From contig JAZTZP010000119.1 in the NCBI GenBank assembly GCA_045637525.1, positions 1 to 64,000 on the forward strand: a stretch of DNA of 64,000 nucleotides, given 5' to 3'. Of the stretch, positions 35,501 to 43,545 are shown in pieces. The position numbers and the translations under genes were made by a program. A model generated the notes under the pieces. The model saw only the letters and a list, made by a program, of their open reading frames with translations, was not told where the DNA came from and made no database searches. Source of the DNA: JAZTZP01 sp045637525 (GTDB lineage Bacteria > Bacillota > Clostridia > UBA1381). Every line of letters starts with the position of its first letter. Position 1 is the first letter of the stretch.

Positions 35501-36471
35501 TTCTGTCCTGTCAGAACATCCTTTGCAAGCTTTATTGTATAAGATTTGTTACTGTCTTCCTCCGATGCACTAATACTGACTGTTATACTCATTGCATCAT
35601 CAGCAAAGCTTACGGAATACTTATCCTTTAATACTTCTTCACCGTCAGCATCAAGAACTGTTAAAGCATCATACACACTGCCTGTTACTGCATGAGAGAA
35701 ATTCAAAGTAAAATTCTTTTGCTGTACGTCAGTTGCACCGTTTTCAATATCCGACGTTACGGTAATGTCTTCAACACCGCTTGTGACTTTCATGTTTCTG
35801 ATTTTCATTTCATAATCAGCCGTGTTGGTTGTGTTACCGAAAAACCAGAACTCAACAGCCTTTATTGATGTAATATCCGAATTTTTATTATATAAAAATT
35901 CACCGTTTACATCCTCTCCGTCTATAAGTACTCTTGTTGCATTAAGTACAGAATCTTCTGCATAAAATATATATTCTGCCGTATGCCATTCATCATCATC
36001 GGATGTACCTGCTGATAATAAACCGGAGGAGAATTTATCAATCCCTGACGGTCCCTGATAGATATACGGCTGTGACACCGCATTCACAACAGACATTATA
36101 TAGTCAGCATCTTCATTTTCTGATGCCGTAAAACGTATTTCAGACGCACGCGGTACAGCTCCCAACGCTCCGTTTGCCTTAAATTCATAGCTGATATTTA
36201 TTGTTCCGTTTTCAACAGGAGTGTCAAGCACGTAATCAATTTCAGTTCTGTTATCCGCTTTCCATTTAACCTTTCCGCTGCCTTTGCCGTCATCTGCGGA
36301 ATTGGGAATGCTTAAAGTCACAGTATCTTCATCTGTTATTATGTAATCCGATAAAGCTCCGTTTCCGCAAAGCCATTGTCCCGTATATTCTGTCATTTCA
36401 GCATAAGCTACAGGCGAAAGCCCCGATACAACAATGCTGAATGATAAAATTAGATTTAAAAGCTTTTTCAT
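32572..36471 (-). CDS. Giant modular secreted protein B, paralogous to A
   Basis: 1299 aa, signal peptide to about AYAE. It repeats the same sandwich module about three times (about 26-235, 455-655, 890-1075; DDEWHTAEYIFYAE, ADEWHEAEYLLIVD, ADKWHKVQYIMNVD) with Ig-like domains (ITDGAVNVIPSNMKFNIELE, IEDGSTDVEAKDMKITFSQP). The block KPQFRWDNVKFNLPDGVTSL is nearly identical to TPQFRWDNIKFNLKNGVTSL in protein A, showing recent common origin. The C-terminal module ends ASKIKVFIFEDDKSF. It is 20 bp upstream of protein A and 24 bp downstream of the solute-binding protein gene, so it is produced with the importer. A non-enzymatic capture role is inferred. Confidence 0.65.
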   Translation of the reverse strand: MKKLLNLILSFSIVVSGLSPVAYAEMTEYTGQWLCGNGALSDYIITDEDTVTLSIPNSADDGKGSGKVKWKADNRTEIDYVLDTPVENGTINISYEFKANGALGAVPRASEIRFTASENEDADYIMSVVNAVSQPYIYQGPSGIDKFSSGLLSAGTSDDDEWHTAEYIFYAEDSVLNATRVLIDGEDVNGEFLYNKNSDITSIKAVEFWFFGNTTNTADYEMKIRNMKVTSGVEDITVTSDIENGATDVQQKNFTLNFSHAVTGSVYDALTVLDADGEEVLKDKYSVSFADDAMSITVSISASEEDSNKSYTIKLAKDVLTGQKTEKLIEDYLLSFTFGEIAPIPELIITSDITDGAVNVIPSNMKFNIELENGEAFLLNENSFDETAVKVYGEDNNEVSGINAVLSGKTLVVKADECEPNTKYTLTIGKNFVKGMNGESLADDYTVSFTTSIKTSVAGVWKNTYDKHPSDFNDDGSVITINVSNDGTAGAQPTRDAYTYTFAEPVTGTNVPIKVSFKFKANEALTASESHIRFYPYDNGDRGGGNICLDFSYTKPQFRWDNVKFNLPDGVTSLTADEWHEAEYLLIVDSENGLSMINGVIDGTVTEMDYKKSAVKQLGCVDFWFYMNSVNTGDYELQLKDFQVLQGADIITVISSIEDGSTDVEAKDMKITFSQPVTFVGDIKEAISIVNENNEIINSEKYTVVMNDDNTVASITMNTDDLDSKKTYKIHLDKTQIYGKRYEVIEKEMFISFTLPEILPKATLGFSPEIPYGSTNITPSEMKFNIVPLPNDRISDVSDYEIMAASNTDMSKVVKLYNSDESEAVQVICTAQMLDSGKAFSVTLQNYERYTEYKIKFLKEFIVGENGELMKEDYIYSFTTGETEKPPYIEHDTEFNISWHGQTTYTTDEKTGITTFNYKNSAANGNSGQRTEMGWYLDTPITNSEGPVVVSYEFQANEALTKSTGGEAFSAYVSDSNAKGSLTHRNVAKKGDITDWSRYIEPYTGDAHSTGITDADKWHKVQYIMNVDNGKVTNSYVQVDDYEPVNISSIKSSVNNIGLLQFRFYSYPNADGVYEDYVLRVKNVSIRSMGALKGSVTVNSPTSLGLRFSYDVPVMFGNDIVISELRDGEYQEIKQSYTVHEMDSSDMKQINVTIGDGGLCYNTDYRVTVLRDGMVADEYVKLKQTDIDFKTKEYPDNTEAQLGEITKTETDLSFDCTIKNISSSDTMNGAYVLIGAYSESGELLGNYSKVIPILNPDEAYTISDITLNTPEASKIKVFIFEDDKSFKLYHYPQEFAVKN

Positions 36472-36495
36472 AGCGATAAACCACCGCCTTTCGTT

Positions 36496-37947
36496 TTATT
36501 GCTTCTTTGCCAAATGTTCATCAATTGTTCTCTGATACTCAGCTTTTACATCCTCAATGCCCGCTTTTTTAAGCTCTGCAAGATATTGTTCCCAATAAGA
36601 ATCCGGGTCAGTCACACCCTTTTCCATTCTTGCAATACAATACTCCTTCTGAATTTTTGAACACTGTGTTAACTGCGTGAGTATTTCGTCTGTTTCAAAC
36701 TTTATTCCCATAATCGGCGTTACACGAGCCGCTTCATTTTGTTTAATAGTCTTTTCCCAGACATCTGCATCCTGTCCAACCTGCGGATAAGCGTTGAACT
36801 GATTTCCAAATTCCCATGATGCGTTCGGGCAATAACCGCTTTGATTATCAACCTGTATATGAGTATCGTCTACCCACTTATAGTGCTTATCCTCAATACC
36901 GAAGCAGATTAAATTATATACATCCTTGTTGGTATTTAACAGATTCAGAAACTGCATTGCTTTTTCAGGATATTTTGTATCAGCACTCATAACTGTTGTT
37001 GTAGCAGTAGGCTGACCGTCATCTATCATACCTCCACCAATAAGCTGTATTACATAATCATAGCCGGTTGCATTTTTAATTTCAGCTTCATTGCCCGGTT
37101 TATATCCCAGTGAGAAGGTTGCATATCTGCCGGAAGCATAGTCTGAGCTGTCATCCGAAACAGTGGCAATGTCTTTTCTGAAGTAACCTTTTTGCATCCA
37201 GTCATAAGCAACCTTTGCCTTTTTATACATAACATCGCTATCAAGCGGTGTATATACCTTGCAGTCATCCCAGTTTATGTATAGCAATGATGAGTTTTTG
37301 CCGGTATATGCAAAATCCTCTCCAAGTGCGTCTACCGTAAAGGTTTCAAGATTCTGCATTCTGTAAGGAATAAGTGCAGGCTCGTTATCTCTTATCTGTT
37401 GCCAGATTGGCTCAAGGTCACCAAGCTTCTTAACAGTAGTTATATCAAAATTATATTTTTCCAGCAAATCCTTTCTTACAGCAACACCTTTTGGGTATGA
37501 CATACACTGATAGTTTGGAATACAGTATATTTTCCCGTTAGTTGTAGCAGCATCCCACATATACTGAGGTAAATCTTCCTTTAACTCTTTGCCGTATTGT
37601 TCAAGCAAATCATCAAGCTCCATCAAAGCACCATTCTTTGTTGCTGTCGTTCTGTCAAATCCACCGTAAGCAATATCAAAATATTCTCCTGCCGTAAGCT
37701 TCATGTTCATCTTTTCCTTATAAGCCGCCCAGTCAATGAACTGCAAATCAATCTTTGCACCAATAAGCGGCTGAATGATTTCATTAACCGCATTCTCAAC
37801 TTCAACCTCATCTGCCTGCTGATTTCCGGCAACACAGTATATAAGCGTTACATCGTCAGAAGCTTTTTCTTCACTTCCTCCTCCACCGCAACCTGTCATT
37901 GTTATTGCCATAGCTAATGCTAAAAGCATACTCAACTTCTTTTTCAT
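36496..37947 (-). CDS. Extracellular solute-binding lipoprotein (family 1, LplA/YtcQ type)
   Basis: 483 aa. Lipoprotein signal MKKKLSMLLALAMAITMTGC with a GGGG linker. Motifs of the large carbohydrate-binding proteins partnering LplB/LplC permeases: YCVAGNQQADEVEVENAVNE, KMNMKLTAGEYFDIAYGGFD (about 89-108), GKIYCIPNYQCMSYPKGVAV, and PEKAMQFLNLLNTNKDVYNL near 330. It would bind an oligosaccharide outside the membrane and deliver it to the permeases encoded upstream. The ATP-binding subunit is not in the locus, as is usual for this transporter class, which borrows a shared MsmX-like ATPase. AGGAG precedes the ATG. Confidence 0.9.
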   Translation of the reverse strand: MKKKLSMLLALAMAITMTGCGGGGSEEKASDDVTLIYCVAGNQQADEVEVENAVNEIIQPLIGAKIDLQFIDWAAYKEKMNMKLTAGEYFDIAYGGFDRTTATKNGALMELDDLLEQYGKELKEDLPQYMWDAATTNGKIYCIPNYQCMSYPKGVAVRKDLLEKYNFDITTVKKLGDLEPIWQQIRDNEPALIPYRMQNLETFTVDALGEDFAYTGKNSSLLYINWDDCKVYTPLDSDVMYKKAKVAYDWMQKGYFRKDIATVSDDSSDYASGRYATFSLGYKPGNEAEIKNATGYDYVIQLIGGGMIDDGQPTATTTVMSADTKYPEKAMQFLNLLNTNKDVYNLICFGIEDKHYKWVDDTHIQVDNQSGYCPNASWEFGNQFNAYPQVGQDADVWEKTIKQNEAARVTPIMGIKFETDEILTQLTQCSKIQKEYCIARMEKGVTDPDSYWEQYLAELKKAGIEDVKAEYQRTIDEHLAKKQ

Positions 37948-37998
37948 AATTTTTCATTCTCCTTCTTATTTTTATCTGCATCACGCAGTTTTTTACTT

Positions 37999-39723
37999 TT
38001 ATTTTATACAGTAAGTAATTTCAATGCTGTCAGCTTCTGTACTAATTTCAATCTCTATTACAGTAACCTCCTGAACTCCATCTACTCCATGCATCAAATA
38101 ACTATCATTTAAAAGCTTTATTTTACCGTCACTCAAAAGCTCCAAAGTCCCTATCGTATCACCGTCTTTTAACAATGATACCGTTTTTTCATCTGTAACT
38201 TTTGCATCAAGCTTTGTTAATATACGCTCTGTAACACTGTTTTGATTTTTGCCAAATACAAAACTATCTTTTACTGTCATTCCGTTTTCATCAAGTGATG
38301 CTTCACGAACAAGACTTTTCAAACCTGAATTTGAATCATATGCACCAGCAAACGATATTTTCACGCCTTTTTCCGTCTGCTCAAACTTATCAGCTGCATA
38401 CTCACGCCCGTAAAGCTGTTCACATCCGTTTACTATCGGCACAGAATGTCCTTTTGAACGGGTGTTAAGATGATTGTATCTGTTTTCATCAAAATATGCC
38501 TTAGTATACTTTTGCGCTCCTAAATCATCTGCAATTACGCAGCCATCCTTTATGAACATATACGAACCAATGTCGTTATGATTATGAGGCTCGTCGTTAT
38601 ATCCACCTTTAATCACCATGCTCATATTTTCGTTATGCTTAACCAACCATTGACCAATCGGCAAAAATACATTATCTTTTCTTGAACTGTTATGCAAAAG
38701 TTCAGGATTGAACCACTCAATCTCTCTTATCGCTCCGCAGGGGGAGTACCCAACCATACTGTTAAAATAATATGATTCTTCAGGAATAGGAACACCGTAA
38801 CATTCATTGAGCTTTGCCAATATTCCAAACAGAAGCCCCACCTTATAAGAAGGCATATCCGAAAAGTTTACACATATACGGTTTTTCATACATACGATTG
38901 ACGGAAATTCCGCAACCCTCCTGAACTTTTCTTTATCTGCTACTATACTTTCGCCAAACCGTTCTTTCATTAACTCATCAAACGGTACATAAAGCCTCAT
39001 TGCATACATCCAGTATGTAAGCCCCTCTGCGCAAACACCATCATCCTCACAGGTATCAATGAATCTGTTGCAGCTTGCTCTTACACGATCAATTATTTTC
39101 TTTAAACGTTCTTCATCTTCAATAACGTATATTGCTGTCATTCCTACTGCGCCGCCACACACAGCCGACCAGTTTCCGCCTGTAAATTCCCATCCTATAT
39201 GATACTTTTGCGCATCTTTTGTTTCAAATGGTTCAATCACTCGTTTAAAAATCTCATCTACACATCTTCTTTTTACTGCAGGATGAATATAATCTCCGCA
39301 CATCGAAAGCGTTTCTGCCAGCATATGTGCTGTTTCTGAAGCAAACAAATCCACTTGATTTGCTACTACGTTTTCATCAGTGGTGATGTTCGGAAGATGA
39401 GCAGGCGACGCCCATGAATATTCATCACATATAGCCCAGAGAATATCTTCAAGCTCTTTTATATCATCTTCTTCACGGTATAACCATGCACGAAGCATGA
39501 ACCCCGAAGCACGTTTGCGGTGTGTAAAATAATCCTGTTCATAAACTCTTCTGTCACCAATTTTGTCAAACATACTGAATTTCGAAAATGTTAATGCTTC
39601 AATAGGCGTACCCCTGAATTGATCACAGCACTCATTTATATAATCAACATATTTTTTTATTGCATAGTGATCCTTGTACTTTTGAAAATTACCGCCTGTA
39701 AAGCTGTTTTTATAAATATACAT
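37999..39723 (-). CDS. Heparinase II/III-family protein
   Basis: About 574 aa, no signal peptide. The N-terminal two-thirds is helical (alpha/alpha toroid: HIGWEFTGGNWSAVCGGAVG, TCEDDGVCAEGLTYWMYAMR). The Hepar_II_III beta-sandwich begins near 370 with GGYNDEPHNHNDIGSYMF and contains FDENRYNHLNTRSKGHSVPI. The His pair in PHNHND and the His of SKGHS are the family's conserved positions. Relatives are lyases on uronate-containing polysaccharides, so an unsaturated-product-forming lyase on imported oligosaccharides is plausible, implying uronic acid in the substrate. Start uncertain: ATG 39723 or a TTG at 39741 that abuts the permease stop; both are tightly coupled to it. Confidence 0.78.
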   Translation of the reverse strand: MYIYKNSFTGGNFQKYKDHYAIKKYVDYINECCDQFRGTPIEALTFSKFSMFDKIGDRRVYEQDYFTHRKRASGFMLRAWLYREEDDIKELEDILWAICDEYSWASPAHLPNITTDENVVANQVDLFASETAHMLAETLSMCGDYIHPAVKRRCVDEIFKRVIEPFETKDAQKYHIGWEFTGGNWSAVCGGAVGMTAIYVIEDEERLKKIIDRVRASCNRFIDTCEDDGVCAEGLTYWMYAMRLYVPFDELMKERFGESIVADKEKFRRVAEFPSIVCMKNRICVNFSDMPSYKVGLLFGILAKLNECYGVPIPEESYYFNSMVGYSPCGAIREIEWFNPELLHNSSRKDNVFLPIGQWLVKHNENMSMVIKGGYNDEPHNHNDIGSYMFIKDGCVIADDLGAQKYTKAYFDENRYNHLNTRSKGHSVPIVNGCEQLYGREYAADKFEQTEKGVKISFAGAYDSNSGLKSLVREASLDENGMTVKDSFVFGKNQNSVTERILTKLDAKVTDEKTVSLLKDGDTIGTLELLSDGKIKLLNDSYLMHGVDGVQEVTVIEIEISTEADSIEITYCIK

Positions 39724-39741
39724 AATCCGCTTCACCACCAA

Positions 39742-40623
39742 TCATCCCTTTACTCCGCCGACTGTTAAGCCTTTTACAAAATACTTTTGGAAGAACGGGA
39801 ATACAAACAATACAGGGCCGGCAACAAGAATTGCCATTGCCATACGTGCAGTTTCAGCAGGAATGGTCATTGTCGCTGACATATCAATTCCTTCCTTCTG
39901 CATCTCCTTTATCAATGCAATATTCTTCATCATCCTTTGAAGGAAATACTGCAGACTCACCAACGAATAATCATCTATATATAATAAAGATGCGTACCAC
40001 GAATTCCATTCACCGACAAACTTCATAACAGCTATCGTTGCAAGAACCGGCTTTGAAAGAGGTAAAATAATCGTAAAAAATATTCTCAACTGACTCGCAC
40101 CGTCAATCATTGCAGCTTCTACAATACCGTCCGGAAGCTGCGAGAAAAATGTTCTCATCATAAATATGTTCCATGCCGAAAGAAGGGTTGGTATTATATA
40201 AATCCATATTGTATTATTAAGATGCAAATAGCGTGTATTTAATATGTAAGTCGGTACAAGACCTCCGCTGAAAAGCATGGTTATAAGAAGCATGGTATTT
40301 ATAATACTTCTTCCCGCCATATCCTTTCTTGATATCGGATATGCTATCAATGCTGTAAAAAACACTGTAGCAATTGTACCTGTTACGGAAAATATTATAG
40401 TTATTTTATAAGCCTGTAAAATCTCAGCAGGATTTTGAAGTACATATTTATATCCTGAAAGATCGAAATTTTCAGGTATCAGCTTATAACCGTTTAAAAT
40501 AATATCTTCTTCATTTGAAAACGATACCGAAAGAATTAACAAAAACGGTATGATTATACAGCAAGCTAATCCTGCAAGAATCACAGTCAGTATTATTTGT
40601 CCTAAAATTTTGTTTCTTTTCAT
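39742..40623 (-). CDS. Carbohydrate ABC transporter permease, LplC/MalG type
   Basis: 293 aa with six predicted membrane segments (first about 12-34, last about 258-282). The cytoplasmic coupling loop has the EAA signature EAAMIDGASQLRIFFTIILP (about 168-187), which docks on the ATPase. It ends FFQKYFVKGLTVGGVKG, the C-terminus typical of LplC/YtcP proteins. A strong AAGGGGGG ribosome site precedes ATG. It lies 12 bp after the partner permease gene. Confidence 0.92.
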   Translation of the reverse strand: MKRNKILGQIILTVILAGLACCIIIPFLLILSVSFSNEEDIILNGYKLIPENFDLSGYKYVLQNPAEILQAYKITIIFSVTGTIATVFFTALIAYPISRKDMAGRSIINTMLLITMLFSGGLVPTYILNTRYLHLNNTIWIYIIPTLLSAWNIFMMRTFFSQLPDGIVEAAMIDGASQLRIFFTIILPLSKPVLATIAVMKFVGEWNSWYASLLYIDDYSLVSLQYFLQRMMKNIALIKEMQKEGIDMSATMTIPAETARMAMAILVAGPVLFVFPFFQKYFVKGLTVGGVKG

Positions 40624-40635
40624 CCTATCCCCCCC

Positions 40636-41586
40636 TTATATCAATCCGAGATCTTTATCAACTCTGTTAGCAATCCAGTTTGTCAGCAATACCAATATGC
40701 ATCCGACAACAGACTGAAGCAGACCGATTGACGCTGAAAGCGATGTATTATTTGATTCTATAAGCGTTCTGTACACATATGTATCTACTACATCGGTAAC
40801 ATCATATAAAAGCGGCGAATCCTGTGTCACGAGATAGAACAATCCGAAATCACCTCTGAAAATACTTCCTACACTTAAAATAAGATATATAACTATTATC
40901 GGAAGTATACTCGGCAACATAACATTTACTGTCATTCTGAATTTATTTGCGCCGTCTACCTTTGCAGCATCAAAGAGTGATTCATCAATCCCCATAAGAG
41001 CTGAATAATATATTACACTGCTCATTCCGATACCTTTCCATACACTGACTATCGAAAGTATTGCAGGCCAGTATCGAGGCTCAGCATACCAGTCAATTCC
41101 CGTCCCGCCTAATGCTCTTATAAACTGATTAGCAGCACCGTACTGCGGATTTAATATTGCATATACTATATATGCCACTACAACGTATGAAACGAAATTA
41201 GGAGTTATATACACAGTCTGAAAAATCTTAGTACTGCGACGGCTCTTAAGGTTATAAAGTAAAACTGCAAGCAACAATGCACAAAATGTACAAGTGATTG
41301 TAAACAGGATATTTAAAAGAATAGTATTTCTTGTAACTACAAGCGCATCATTAGACCTTAAGAAAAATTCAAAATTCTTTAACCCTACCCATTCAGAACC
41401 GAATATTCCTTTTCTGTAATTATAATCTTTAAATGCTATCAACACACCAAACATAGGTATATAGCAGAATATTATAAACCATAATACGGGCAGGGACGCC
41501 ATTCCCCACAGTTCCGACTGATATTTAAGTCTTCCCTTATTTATCCTCCGTGTTGTTTGTTTTTTTACTGTTTTCATCTCACTCAA
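40636..41586 (-). CDS. Carbohydrate ABC transporter permease, LplB/MalF type
   Basis: 316 aa, six membrane segments after a basic N-terminus. Signatures: LPVLWFIIFCYIPMFGVLIA, FKDYNYRKGIFGSEWVGLKN (about 53-72), and the EAA loop DAAKVDGANKFRMTVNVMLP near 212. The start codon is TTG 41586 with AGAGGTG 8 nt upstream; a nearby ATG three codons later is worse placed. First gene of the locus, directly behind the regulated promoter. Together with LplC-like and the lipoprotein it imports oligosaccharides. Confidence 0.92.
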   Translation of the reverse strand: MSEMKTVKKQTTRRINKGRLKYQSELWGMASLPVLWFIIFCYIPMFGVLIAFKDYNYRKGIFGSEWVGLKNFEFFLRSNDALVVTRNTILLNILFTITCTFCALLLAVLLYNLKSRRSTKIFQTVYITPNFVSYVVVAYIVYAILNPQYGAANQFIRALGGTGIDWYAEPRYWPAILSIVSVWKGIGMSSVIYYSALMGIDESLFDAAKVDGANKFRMTVNVMLPSILPIIVIYLILSVGSIFRGDFGLFYLVTQDSPLLYDVTDVVDTYVYRTLIESNNTSLSASIGLLQSVVGCILVLLTNWIANRVDKDLGLI

Positions 41587-41646
41587 AACAGTATCACCTC
41601 TTTCCGTTAATATTAGTGTCAGGCACTACTTCACTATCCATTATTA

Positions 41647-41675
41647 ATTATACATCATTTTATTGCTTTGTGATA
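41647..41675 (-). promoter_or_regulatory. Activator-type promoter of the glycan locus
   Basis: On the minus strand, TATAAT (41647-41652) is a perfect -10, but the -35 position (41670-41675) reads TATCAC, far from consensus. A strong -10 with a poor -35 and repeats directly upstream is typical of an activator-dependent promoter. Start point about 55 nt before the permease TTG. Confidence 0.6.
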
Positions 41676-41679
41676 TACC

Positions 41680-41713
41680 CATTCTGCTCATTTTATATGT
41701 TCATTCTGCTCAT
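41680..41713. promoter_or_regulatory. Direct repeat, likely operator of the AraC-type regulator
   Basis: CATTCTGCTCAT occurs identically at 41680-41691 and 41702-41713, start-to-start 22 bp, i.e. two helical turns on the same face. The pair lies just upstream of the weak -35 of the permease promoter and about 25 bp from the opposing kinase promoter. AraC-family regulators bind such direct repeats adjacent to -35. Confidence 0.65.
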
Positions 41714-41738
41714 CTTTATTTTTACCATGTTTTTTGAC

Positions 41739-41767
41739 TTGATTTATTCTGAATTTTGTGATAATAT
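41739..41767 (+). promoter_or_regulatory. Promoter of the sensor kinase / regulator operon
   Basis: TTGATT (41739-41744), 17 bp, TAATAT (41762-41767) upstream of the kinase ATG; a strong AAGGAGGG ribosome site follows at 41787-41794. Confidence 0.6.
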
Positions 41768-41801
41768 ATACTTGTATTAGTGTAACAAGGAGGGACTGAC
41801 T

Positions 41802-43526
41802 ATGAAAATAAAAACTCTTACCAATATATTGAAAAATTATCGTTGGCAAAGCTTTCTTATAAGAAACTTTATTGTGGTTTTTTGTATTCTTGTTTTTCCT
41901 ATGTCTGTTTTTTCATTTGTTATATTCAACAATTATCGTAGTAACAGGATAATGAGTATCGTAAATTCAGACTCAAAATCAACTACACTATTAACTGAAT
42001 TTCTTGACCGTCAGTTTTCTGAGATTGAAAACTTCTTTATTAACATAAACTCTTCTGACCTGTACTCAACTGATTTTAAGCTGATGATGTCATCATCCGA
42101 TATAAGCCATGAAACTGTTATTGAAAGTTCTAATAATATATCAGATTATATTAAAAGCTTTATGATAGATAATAAAATAATTTCATCGATATACATATAC
42201 AGCAGTAATTCAAATTACGTATTCTCCTCCGGATTTCCCAGCAGTAACTATCTGCCGCATTTTCACGACAGCTCTGCCATAACAGATTATAATACAAACA
42301 ACTATCCTTTTTTCAGAACTACACAATTTAATGGTACCGCCTATGATATGCTTTCTGTAATATATCAGATAGATTCATCAAAAATAATATTCAATATTAA
42401 TATTGAACAGATAAAAAAGCACCTTACAAACATTAATACGAACTTAAATCATATGTTTATTTTAGATTATGATAACAGAATTCTTTATTCAACAGATAAA
42501 GAATATATAACTTTTTCAGACGGAACAGCTTTGCTGAACGCACGCTCCGGAATTGACAAAACCAATCACATCACAAGCTACATAGATTCAAACGAAATGA
42601 ATCTGAAATACGTATTTAAAAATTACTATCCCGATTATGCCAGAACAAGAAATTCTTACATATACACACTTGTTCTGCTGATTTTTCTTGTGCTTACTCT
42701 TAATATCTGTATTTCAATTACACTTACAATGGCACTGTATAAGCACATACTGTCCCTGATAGATATACTTCATCCATATATACCTTCAAACGACAATACT
42801 GCACAAAACGAAATACAGCTTATTACAAACAGTATACTGACAATTACTTCTCAAAACTCAGATTTACGGGAAGAGCTTACACAACGTCTTAACGCACTTA
42901 AAACCGCACAGTCTTCTATGCTGCAAATACAAATAAATCCACACTTTTTATACAATACACTCAATTCAATCAACTCAATTGTATTGTTTACATTTAAAAA
43001 AGAAACTCAGATATCGGACATTATAACAAATCTGTCTGAGATATTAAGATATTCATCAAACGCATCGGAATATCTTGTGCCTCTTGAAACTGAGCTGTAC
43101 TATCTTCAAAAGTATATAGACATTCAAAGCGCAAAATATATTAACAGATTTACGATAGAATATCACATCAGCGAAAACACAAAAAAATTAAAGCTTATTA
43201 AACTGTCTCTGCAGCCCCTGGTTGAAAATTCCATAATTCACGGAATTTTGCCAAAGCGTATGAAAGGAACTATACATATATATTCTGAAGTAAAAGACAA
43301 TGCTCTTTTACTAAAAATAGAGGATAACGGAATAGGTATTTCAGACAGCAAGCTAAAAGAACTTAACGAAAAAATAAACAATGATGTTTTCGTTCTTGAT
43401 AAATCACTCGGAATCGAAAACACAGCGAAACGAATACGACTGATTTTCGGAAATAACTACGGGTTAAACATTTCCTCATCAGACATCGGAACAACAATCA
43501 TTCTTACAATGCCGATAATCGAATAA
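41802..43526 (+). CDS. YesM-type sensor histidine kinase
   Basis: 574 aa. TM1 about 20-42, an extracytoplasmic sensing domain of about 240 residues with no clear family, TM2 about 285-310. A linker leads to the His_kinase domain with phospho-His in MLQIQINPHFLYNTLNSINS (about 380-400), and a C-terminal ATPase with VENSIIHGILP, IEDNGIGIS and SLGIENTAKRIRLIFG. This is the class that pairs with AraC-type response regulators to sense extracellular glycans in Gram-positive bacteria. The ligand is presumably an oligosaccharide released by the locus enzymes. Divergent from the permease gene, it shares a 215-bp control region with it. The regulator gene follows 19 bp later. Confidence 0.9.
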   Translation: MKIKTLTNILKNYRWQSFLIRNFIVVFCILVFPMSVFSFVIFNNYRSNRIMSIVNSDSKSTTLLTEFLDRQFSEIENFFININSSDLYSTDFKLMMSSSDISHETVIESSNNISDYIKSFMIDNKIISSIYIYSSNSNYVFSSGFPSSNYLPHFHDSSAITDYNTNNYPFFRTTQFNGTAYDMLSVIYQIDSSKIIFNINIEQIKKHLTNINTNLNHMFILDYDNRILYSTDKEYITFSDGTALLNARSGIDKTNHITSYIDSNEMNLKYVFKNYYPDYARTRNSYIYTLVLLIFLVLTLNICISITLTMALYKHILSLIDILHPYIPSNDNTAQNEIQLITNSILTITSQNSDLREELTQRLNALKTAQSSMLQIQINPHFLYNTLNSINSIVLFTFKKETQISDIITNLSEILRYSSNASEYLVPLETELYYLQKYIDIQSAKYINRFTIEYHISENTKKLKLIKLSLQPLVENSIIHGILPKRMKGTIHIYSEVKDNALLLKIEDNGIGISDSKLKELNEKINNDVFVLDKSLGIENTAKRIRLIFGNNYGLNISSSDIGTTIILTMPIIE

Positions 43527-43545
43527 ATCGGAAACGAGGTGCAAA

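Noticed and set aside
24671..36471. Cellulosome (cohesin-dockerin) system
   Set aside because: I searched by eye for dockerin repeats (DxNxDGxxNxxD) in the enzymes and giant proteins and found none; anchoring signals seen are SLH domains only.
37050..37268. Separate small gene inside the solute-binding protein gene
   Set aside because: It is an alternate frame wholly within a well-supported lipoprotein gene and has no ribosome site or recognisable protein pattern.
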